Shown here one piece after another: positions 58,138-64,000 of a DNA stretch of 64,000 bases; positions within the stretch are counted from its first letter, which is position 1; every line of letters starts with the position of its first letter. The stretch covers positions 1-64,000 of the forward strand of contig NZ_QNQZ01000006.1 in NCBI RefSeq assembly GCF_003390935.1, written 5' to 3'. A program made the position numbers and the translations under genes. Source of the DNA: Lewinella sp. IMCC34191 (GTDB lineage: Bacteria > Bacteroidota > Bacteroidia > Chitinophagales > Saprospiraceae). The notes under the pieces are model-generated. The model was not told where the DNA came from. It ran no database searches and was given only the letters and a program-made list of their open reading frames with translations.

Positions 58138-59658
58138 ATGCTCCGACTCGCGCTTTTCTCTCCCCTTTTGCTGTTGCTCGGCTGTACCTCCGACCCTCCC
58201 ACCGAACCGGCCGACGTGGCCGCCCTGAGCGAACTCCCGCTCATTCCGCTGCCGGTCGAAATCACGGACGAGGACGCCGTACATTACTACAGGGGTTACG
58301 AGGGAGACGTGCTGCCCAGCCCGAATCCCGTCATTGGTGACGCCCAGCGCTACCTGTCGGATCGCTGGCCGGAATTGGTGCTTCCCCTGCAGTTTGAAAT
58401 CGCCCAGGACCTGGAAGGAGAGGCCTACCGGCTGGAATTCCGTGGCGAAGAGATCGAGCTCGCCGCCGGCACCCGGGAAGGCATGCTCAATGCCGCCAAG
58501 ACGCTCGGGCAGGTACTGCACTTCTCCGGTGGGGAGGACGAGGAGGTCTTCATTTCCAGTGGCACCATCAGCGACGAGCCGCGCTTCGCCTACCGGGGAT
58601 TCATGCTGGACGTGGCCCGCCACTTCTTCGGGGTAGACGAAGTCAAGCAGGTCATCGATCGCATCGCTCCTTACAAGATCAATCATTTGCACCTGCACCT
58701 CAGCGACGACCAGGGCTGGCGCATCGAGATCAAATCCTGGCCCAAACTGACCGAGATCGGTGGAAAGTCGGAGGTCGACGGCACCCCCGGGGGCTTCTAC
58801 ACCCAGGAGGAATACAGCGAGATCGTGGCTTACGCCCAGCAGCGGGGCATTGTCATCGTACCCGAAATCGACATGCCGGGCCACACCAACGCCGCCCTCT
58901 CGGCCTACCCCATCCTGAACGCCGACGGCGTTGCCCGCGATCCCTATACCGGCACGCGGGTTGGTTTCAGCACGCTGGATACCGACCAGGACTCCGTGTA
59001 CACCTTCATCGACGACGTCGTGCGCGAGATCGGTGCGCTTAGCCCCGGCCCCTACTTCCACCTCGGTGGCGACGAAAGCGACGCAACCGACCACGAGGAC
59101 TACGTGAACTTCGTCAACCGCGCCCAGCAGATTATCAAGGACAACGGGAAGACGCCCATCGGCTGGGACGAGGTGGCCACCTCGGAACTGGCCGAGGGAA
59201 CGGTCGTCCAGCTGTGGGCCCACGCCGACTACGCCCTCCGCGCCCGCGACGCCGGCAACCCCGTAATCATGAGCCCGGCTAAGCGTATGTACCTCGACAT
59301 GCAGTACGACAGCACCTCCCGCATCGGCCTACACTGGGCTTCCTACATCGAGGTCGACTCCGCCTACCAGTGGGACCCCGCCGCCATGGCCGAGGGCCTC
59401 ACGGACGGCGATATCCTCGGCGTCGAAAGCCCCCTTTGGAGCGAAACCGTCCGCACCATGGAAGACATTGACTACCTGGTCTTCCCCCGCCTGCTCGCCC
59501 ACGCCGAACTGGGATGGACCCCGCAGGGAAAGCGGGATTATGCCGATTTCCTCCGCCGCCTGGCCGCGCAGCAGGAATGGCTAAAGGACCAGGATATCGC
59601 CACCTACGATACACGCGTCCTGGCGGAAAGCGCTGATACCACGACGACCATGAAATAG
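58138..59658 (+). CDS. Beta-N-acetylhexosaminidase (GH20), lipoprotein
   Basis: A protein of 506 residues. The lipobox LLLLLGCTSDPP puts the enzyme on the membrane surface. An N-terminal GH20b domain spans ~35-145. The catalytic TIM barrel starts RFAYRGFMLDVARHFFGVDE, then NHLHLHLSDDQGWRIEIKSW, with the catalytic pair Asp312-Glu313 in HLGGDESDATDHE, and later LWSETVRTMEDIDYLVFPRL. It should release terminal GlcNAc or GalNAc from chitin fragments, glycans or murein. The protein is complete and ends with a short Thr-rich tail. It is divergent from the TonB receptor across a region containing the riboswitch. Confidence 0.95.
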   Translation: MLRLALFSPLLLLLGCTSDPPTEPADVAALSELPLIPLPVEITDEDAVHYYRGYEGDVLPSPNPVIGDAQRYLSDRWPELVLPLQFEIAQDLEGEAYRLEFRGEEIELAAGTREGMLNAAKTLGQVLHFSGGEDEEVFISSGTISDEPRFAYRGFMLDVARHFFGVDEVKQVIDRIAPYKINHLHLHLSDDQGWRIEIKSWPKLTEIGGKSEVDGTPGGFYTQEEYSEIVAYAQQRGIVIVPEIDMPGHTNAALSAYPILNADGVARDPYTGTRVGFSTLDTDQDSVYTFIDDVVREIGALSPGPYFHLGGDESDATDHEDYVNFVNRAQQIIKDNGKTPIGWDEVATSELAEGTVVQLWAHADYALRARDAGNPVIMSPAKRMYLDMQYDSTSRIGLHWASYIEVDSAYQWDPAAMAEGLTDGDILGVESPLWSETVRTMEDIDYLVFPRLLAHAELGWTPQGKRDYADFLRRLAAQQEWLKDQDIATYDTRVLAESADTTTTMK

Positions 59659-59674
59659 AACACAAAGGAGGCGG

Positions 59675-59694
59675 GCGGCGGCGCGCAGGTAGAA
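59675..59694 (+). repeat. Dispersed GCGGCGG-motif, copy G (variant, intergenic)
   Basis: GCGGCGGCGCGCAGGTAGAA differs by one base from the exact motif. It lies 16 bp after the GH20 stop in the same orientation as that gene, followed by ACC as at copy C. Confidence 0.55.
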
Positions 59695-59792
59695 ACCAAG
59701 CGCTGAGGAGGAAGCGCTTTTGAGTAGTCCGGTCCATCTTCCCCAATGCCCCGCTTCCCCGTCTTGCAAGCCAAAAGCGCTACCTTCCGGAT

Positions 59793-61199
59793 ATGCATCA
59801 AGCCATTTTCACCGCCGCCATGTTCGTATTCGGGACCTCGCTGTCCGCTCAATATGCCGGCCATTGGTTCGGCGTGCTCGAAGCCGGGGCGCAACGGATC
59901 CCGCTCGATCTGGAACTCGCTGAAGCGGACGGGCAATACACCGGTGGCCTGCTGAGTCCGACGCAGTCCTCCATGCCCATTCCGCTCTCGACCGTAGCTA
60001 CCGATGGAGACAGCCTGCAATTCGCCGTTGCCTCCGTATCCATGCAATTCGCCGGTAGCCTCGAAGGAGACAGCCTGGAGGGCAGCTTTCGCCAGGGCGG
60101 CTTTTCGGCGCCCCTCACCTTCTTCCGGGAACCATCGGCGGCGTACACCGTCCTGCTGGCACCGGACGAGATCCGGCCCCGCCCGCAGGAGCCTACTGAC
60201 TTTCCCTATCTCCAGCAAGCGGTGACCTTCGTCGGGGGCGGAGAAGGAGTCAGCCTGGCCGGTGAGCTTACTTTGCCGGAAGACGGATCGCCCAGGGCCG
60301 CGCTGGTACTCATATCCGGAAGCGGCCCCCAGGACCGGAACCAGGATCTGGGACCATCCATCAATCACCGCCCCTTCCTGGTGCTGAGCGACCGACTGAC
60401 CCGGGCGGGCTACGCGGTACTGCGGTATGACGACCGCGGGGTCGGTGCGAGTACCGGCGACTTCGCAGCGGCCACCAGCGTGGACTTCGCGGCGGACGCG
60501 GCGGCGGCCATCCGATTCCTGCGGCAACGCCTCGGCGATCAGGACCTGCCCATCGGACTGGCCGGGCACAGCGAGGGCGGTATGATCGCTCCGATGGTGG
60601 CCGCCGGCGACGAAGCGGTTGACTTTGTCATCCTGCTGGCCGCGCCAGGTCTGCCCATCGATACGCTGATGGCCGAACAGCGTCGGGCGATAAGCGGGTC
60701 CACTCCGCCGAACGAAGCCGTCCTCGCTACGGTCGCAGCCTACGTGAAAGCCCATCCTGATTTGGCCGATACGGTATTTCGCAGCGGTCTGCGGGATACC
60801 ATCATCGACCGCATCCCCTCGCTTCCCGAATCCTTCCGGGAAAGCATTACGGACCGCGACGCCTTTGCCGCAACCTACGTCAACAGCTTGTCCGGGCCCT
60901 GGATGCGTTACTTCCTGGCCTACGACCCGACGGCGAATCTCTCCACCCTGCACGTACCCGTACTGGCCATCAACGGCGAACGGGATACGCAGGTAACTCC
61001 CCGCAACCTGGAGGCCATCGAAGCCACGCTGGCCGCGGCCGGCAATCCCGACGTCACCGTCCGGCTCGTTCCTGAAGTCAATCACCTCCTGCAGCCGGCC
61101 GACACCGGTCTGCCGTCCGAATACGGCCAGATCGAGACGACGGTGGACGAGGGCGTGCTAACCATGATCACGGACTGGCTCAAAGCACGCTTTCCCTGA
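59793..61199 (+). CDS. Exported alpha/beta hydrolase
   Basis: A protein of 468 residues with a signal peptide (HQAIFTAAMFVFGTSLSAQ). Residues ~22-125 form a beta-rich domain (YAGHWFGVLEAGAQRIPLDL). The hydrolase domain follows (~145-468) with the nucleophile Ser in GLAGHSEGGMIAPMV, oxyanion region ALVLISGSGPQDRNQDLG, acid Asp in LAINGERDTQVTP and His in PEVNHLLQP. This is the DUF3887-less class of Bacteroidota 'S9-like' esterases or dipeptidyl hydrolases. The exact substrate is not predictable. It is co-directional with GH20 and the oxidoreductase. Confidence 0.88.
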   Translation: MHQAIFTAAMFVFGTSLSAQYAGHWFGVLEAGAQRIPLDLELAEADGQYTGGLLSPTQSSMPIPLSTVATDGDSLQFAVASVSMQFAGSLEGDSLEGSFRQGGFSAPLTFFREPSAAYTVLLAPDEIRPRPQEPTDFPYLQQAVTFVGGGEGVSLAGELTLPEDGSPRAALVLISGSGPQDRNQDLGPSINHRPFLVLSDRLTRAGYAVLRYDDRGVGASTGDFAAATSVDFAADAAAAIRFLRQRLGDQDLPIGLAGHSEGGMIAPMVAAGDEAVDFVILLAAPGLPIDTLMAEQRRAISGSTPPNEAVLATVAAYVKAHPDLADTVFRSGLRDTIIDRIPSLPESFRESITDRDAFAATYVNSLSGPWMRYFLAYDPTANLSTLHVPVLAINGERDTQVTPRNLEAIEATLAAAGNPDVTVRLVPEVNHLLQPADTGLPSEYGQIETTVDEGVLTMITDWLKARFP

Positions 61200-61229
61200 C
61201 GGACGCCAGCCTAAAAAACTATCCGATAG

Positions 61230-62537
61230 ATGAAACGCCGCGATTTTCTGTACACCGCCCCCGCCCTGTTCGCCATCCCGGCTGGCATTACCCTGCGCTC
61301 CGCCGCCCCCCTGCGCGTTGCCCTGATCGGCTGCGGCTGGTACGGCAAAAGTGACCTGATGCGACTGATCCAGGTAGCGGAGGTGGAGGTTGTCGGCCTG
61401 TGCGACGTGGACCGCCGGATGCTCGACGGGGCCGCTGAACTGGTTCGCGAACGACTGCCCGGTGCCGATCCGAAACGTTACGCCGATTACCAAGAGATGT
61501 TGGACAAGGAACGCCCGGAAATCGTGCTCATCGGAACACCCGACCACTGGCATGCTTTGCAAGCCATTGCCGCCATACGCTCCGGTGCACACGTGTACCT
61601 CCAGAAACCCGTCGGTGCGGATGTACGCGAATGCGAGGCGGTGCTAAAGGCCGCCCGGGAACACCAGCGGGTCGTACAGGTGGGTCTGCAGCGACGCAGC
61701 ACCCCCCACCTCGTGGAAGCCAAGGAGAACATCGTCGACGCGGGTAAGCTCGGCACCGTCGGCCACGTCGAAGTGTGCTGCTACTACCCCATGCGCGACA
61801 CCGCCGTGCGGGAAGAACAGCCGGTACCCGACTTCTTCGACTACGACAAATGGACGGGCCCCGCTCCCCTGCTACCCTACCGGGGCCTGCCCCACCGCCG
61901 GTGGCGCTCGTTCTGGGCGTACGGTAATGGGATCGTGGGCGATATGTGCGTGCATATGTTCGACATGACCCGGTGGATGCTGGGCCTGGGTTACCCCGAA
62001 GCGGTCACGAGCACCGGAGGGATTTACGTCCAGAAAGCGGCCGATGCGACCATTAGCGACACGCAGACCGTGACCTTCCAGTACGACGGGTTGAGTTGCG
62101 TCTGGCAGCATCGCTCCTGGGGCGAGGCACCGGACCCGGAGTTCCCCTGGGCCATGACGATCTACGGCGACCGGGGCACCCTGCAGGCCGATCCCTACAA
62201 GTACGTATTCACGCCAGTGGAGGGAGAACCCGTGCGCCGCGAAGCCGTCTACGAAAAGGAAAAGTTCCCCGAAGACGTGACGGAGGAGGGTATCGAGATT
62301 CACGTCGCTCCGGCCACCCGGGCGCACATGGAAGACTTTCTGCAAGCTATCGAAACGGGTAACAAACCCGTAGCGGACATCGAGGAAGGTGTCATCAGTA
62401 CGGTCTCCTGCATACTGGGCAACGTGGCAATGGTGGCGGACCGCCCCATGCGCTACCGCCCCGAGACCGGGTCGCTGGCGAACGGTGACGACGATCTGCT
62501 GACCCGGGCGTACCGCGCCCCCTACCGGCATCCGTAG
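61230..62537 (+). CDS. Gfo/Idh/MocA-family oxidoreductase, exported
   Basis: A protein of 435 residues. The N-terminus MKRRDFLYTAPALFAIPAGI looks like a Tat signal with a reduced twin-arginine motif (RRDF). Residues ~28-150 are the NAD(P) fold (LRVALIGCGWYGKSDLMRLI). The substrate domain has EKP-type QKPVGADVRECEAVLKAARE, then VGDMCVHMFDMTRWMLGLGY, a His-rich pattern characteristic of the family. Members act on sugars or sugar derivatives. Tat-exported types are common in Bacteroidota and often process glycan-derived sugars in the periplasm. The specific sugar is unknown. It starts 30 bp after the hydrolase stop. Confidence 0.9.
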   Translation: MKRRDFLYTAPALFAIPAGITLRSAAPLRVALIGCGWYGKSDLMRLIQVAEVEVVGLCDVDRRMLDGAAELVRERLPGADPKRYADYQEMLDKERPEIVLIGTPDHWHALQAIAAIRSGAHVYLQKPVGADVRECEAVLKAAREHQRVVQVGLQRRSTPHLVEAKENIVDAGKLGTVGHVEVCCYYPMRDTAVREEQPVPDFFDYDKWTGPAPLLPYRGLPHRRWRSFWAYGNGIVGDMCVHMFDMTRWMLGLGYPEAVTSTGGIYVQKAADATISDTQTVTFQYDGLSCVWQHRSWGEAPDPEFPWAMTIYGDRGTLQADPYKYVFTPVEGEPVRREAVYEKEKFPEDVTEEGIEIHVAPATRAHMEDFLQAIETGNKPVADIEEGVISTVSCILGNVAMVADRPMRYRPETGSLANGDDDLLTRAYRAPYRHP

Positions 62538-62556
62538 GGAAGCTATCTTCGCGCCC

Positions 62557-63609
62557 ATGTCGCAGACCGTGTCTAATGTTTTGAAGTTTATCGTGTTCGT
62601 CGGCCTGGGTTTCGGGATCCTTTACCTCGTCTACCAGAATCAGCAGGCGGCCTACGCGGCCGATTGCGCGCTGCGGGGCGTTCCCGAGTCCGAATGCAGC
62701 CTGATGGATAAGGTGCTGCGGGATTTTGCCAATGCGAATTTCTGGTGGCTGGGCATGACCTTACTGGCCTTCTGCATCAGTAACCTCAGCCGTGCCCTCC
62801 GGTGGAATATGCTGCTGCGTACCCTTGGTAAAAAGCCCCGCCTGATCAATGCTTTCCTGACCATCAACCTCGGCTACCTGGCCAACCTGGGTTTTCCCCG
62901 CCTCGGCGAGATCGTCCGGCCGGCGGCCATGGCTCGCTACGAGAACATCAAGGTAGAGCGGGTGGTCGGAACGGTCGTCGTGGGCCGGATGCTCGACGTC
63001 GTGATGCTGTTGCTGCTATCGTGTCTGACCCTCTTCATCGCCGGCGACCGGATCTGGTTGTGGCTCGAAGAAAATGCTTCCCTGGGCGACCGGCTATCGG
63101 GGCTGGAGGGCTGGATCGTCCCCATCATCGCCCTGGGTCTGCTGACCCTGGCGCTGGCCTGGTTCCAGCGGCGGCGGCTGCGCGATTCGCGGGTGGGCAC
63201 GAAATTGGAAGCGATCGTCCGGGGTTTCTGGGAGGGGCTACAGACGATTGCGACGGTGAAGCGCCCGTGGCTCTTCATCCTGCACAGCCTCAATATCTGG
63301 GTCATGTATTACGTGATGAGCCTGTGCGTATTCCTGGCCTACGAGCCGACGGCCGGGCTGGGCGCGGAGGCCGCCCTGACCACCTTCGTATCCGGCGGTT
63401 GGGGGATCGTTATCCCAAGCCCGGGCGGTATGGGCAGCTACCACTATCTGGCGCAGAGCGCGCTCGAATTATATGGCTTACCGGGGGAAGACGGCTTTGC
63501 TTGGGCGAATATTTCTTTCTTTACGATTAACATTGGTTGCAATATTCTTATTGGGCTAATAGCCCTTTTGTTCCTCCCGCGCATCAACCGTTCGTATTCA
63601 CCCGAGTAA
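62557..63609 (+). CDS. UPF0104/LPG-synthase-like membrane protein
   Basis: A protein of 350 residues with about eight membrane helices, for example FIVFVGLGFGILYLVY (helix 1), NFWWLGMTLLAFCISNLSRA, FLTINLGYLANLGFPRLGEI (a conserved family segment), and IGCNILIGLIALLFLP at the end. The RLGEIVRPAAMARYE motif is the typical 'R.GE..RP.....' of the lysylphosphatidylglycerol synthase TM region (UPF0104). The soluble transferase domain is absent, so it probably flips or binds lipids rather than synthesises LPG. It starts 19 bp after the oxidoreductase gene. Confidence 0.85.
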   Translation: MSQTVSNVLKFIVFVGLGFGILYLVYQNQQAAYAADCALRGVPESECSLMDKVLRDFANANFWWLGMTLLAFCISNLSRALRWNMLLRTLGKKPRLINAFLTINLGYLANLGFPRLGEIVRPAAMARYENIKVERVVGTVVVGRMLDVVMLLLLSCLTLFIAGDRIWLWLEENASLGDRLSGLEGWIVPIIALGLLTLALAWFQRRRLRDSRVGTKLEAIVRGFWEGLQTIATVKRPWLFILHSLNIWVMYYVMSLCVFLAYEPTAGLGAEAALTTFVSGGWGIVIPSPGGMGSYHYLAQSALELYGLPGEDGFAWANISFFTINIGCNILIGLIALLFLPRINRSYSPE

Positions 63610-63619
63610 ATCCATCTCC

Positions 63620-64000
63620 TTGTTCGCAACCTGGCGCATCGGCCGCATCTTCGGCGTTCCCACGGAACTCCACTGGTCGTTCGTGCTGGTGCCGCTAGCG
63701 ATCCTGTTCTACGCTTACCAACCGGGCTACGGGCTGCGCTGGCCGCAGGTTCAGTGGTGGTCGGGGATCTCGGGGCTGTTGTTCCTCTTCGTGTTGATTC
63801 ACGAACTCGGTCACGCCCTGACGGCGAAAGCGCGCGGTGTAAAGGCGGAGAAAATCATTCTTTTCCCGTTAGGGGGCGGAGCTCTTATCCCGGAGGAGCC
63901 GGAACGTACCCGCGATGAGGTACTGATCTACGCCGCGGGCCCACTGGCTAATCTGCTGGTCGCCGCCCTGGCCCTCGGGGTCCTGATCCTGCAGCCGAAT
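63620..64000 (+). CDS. Site-2 protease family (M50) metalloprotease, truncated by window end
   Basis: From the TTG at 63620 (there is no ATG nearby in frame) 127 codons are seen, running off the end. The zinc motif HELGH is at residues 61-65 in FLFVLIHELGHALTAK. The first helix FVLVPLAILFYAY and a later LIYAAGPLANLLVAALALGV with the expected Gly-Pro-Leu-Ala-Asn pattern place it in the SpoIVFB/rseP-like intramembrane protease clan. It starts 10 bp after the UPF0104 stop. Domains beyond the first ~127 residues (CBS or PDZ) cannot be seen. Confidence 0.88.
   Translation, partial: MFATWRIGRIFGVPTELHWSFVLVPLAILFYAYQPGYGLRWPQVQWWSGISGLLFLFVLIHELGHALTAKARGVKAEKIILFPLGGGALIPEEPERTRDEVLIYAAGPLANLLVAALALGVLILQPN

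Overview
The window looks like chromosomal DNA from a moderately GC-rich member of the Bacteroidota, most likely of the Saprospiria/Lewinella type. The evidence is: two secreted proteins with C-terminal domains typical of type IX secretion (T9SS) cargo, two TonB-dependent receptors, HYR and SprB-like repeats, start sites with no clear Shine-Dalgarno sequence, and several upstream regions with the Bacteroidota -7 box TAnnTTTG. The lineage is inferred from gene content; no rRNA or tRNA gene was found.

Layout. Positions 1-7.4 kb look worn: the N-terminus of a probable transposase at the left edge, a phytanoyl-CoA dioxygenase-like gene with an in-frame stop, an ECF sigma factor, Hsp20, a TonB C-terminal-domain protein, a frameshifted Nramp-like transporter, a lipoprotein sulfatase, and an M16 peptidase homologue whose natural start codon seems lost. 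From 7.4 to 25 kb lie a tricorn-like S41 peptidase, dnaN, a TonB-dependent receptor, a 2-hydroxyacid dehydrogenase overlapping a helix-hairpin-helix barrel protein, a large DUF285 surface protein, a lipid kinase and a NatAB-like ABC exporter. From 25 to 36 kb lie a thiamine-binding-type protein, an MbnP-like lipoprotein, cysN-cysD-cysC, rpe, a DUF2279 protein, a membrane-anchored nuclease paired with a HerA-like ATPase, etfA-etfB and a PAP2 phosphatase.

From 36.3 to 43.3 kb is the Anbu locus. A minus-strand group (circularly permuted ATP-grasp, alpha-E, Anbu NTN-hydrolase) faces away from a plus-strand transglutaminase fused to a DUF2126 amidoligase-like domain. This association is known from comparative genomics, but its biochemistry is largely undescribed. 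After metG come a DUF4861 lipoprotein, an M23 peptidase and a hexuronate block (kduI, kduD, an NrtR-like Nudix regulator) with a strong inverted repeat just before kduI. The right end has a secreted ExeM-type nuclease, an HtrA protease, a second TonB-dependent receptor under a clear TPP riboswitch (so probably a thiamine-compound importer), a GH20 hexosaminidase, a hydrolase, a Gfo/Idh/MocA oxidoreductase, a UPF0104 membrane protein and a truncated site-2 protease.

Three kinds of non-coding structure stand out. (1) A dispersed 20-23 bp motif, GCGGCGGAGCGCAGGTAGAA, occurs exactly three times (two coding, one intergenic) with several near copies. (2) Short tandem arrays begin at, or just after, stop codons and are full of stop triplets. 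(3) Two convergent gene junctions 10 kb apart carry the same ~48 bp element followed by a strong hairpin.
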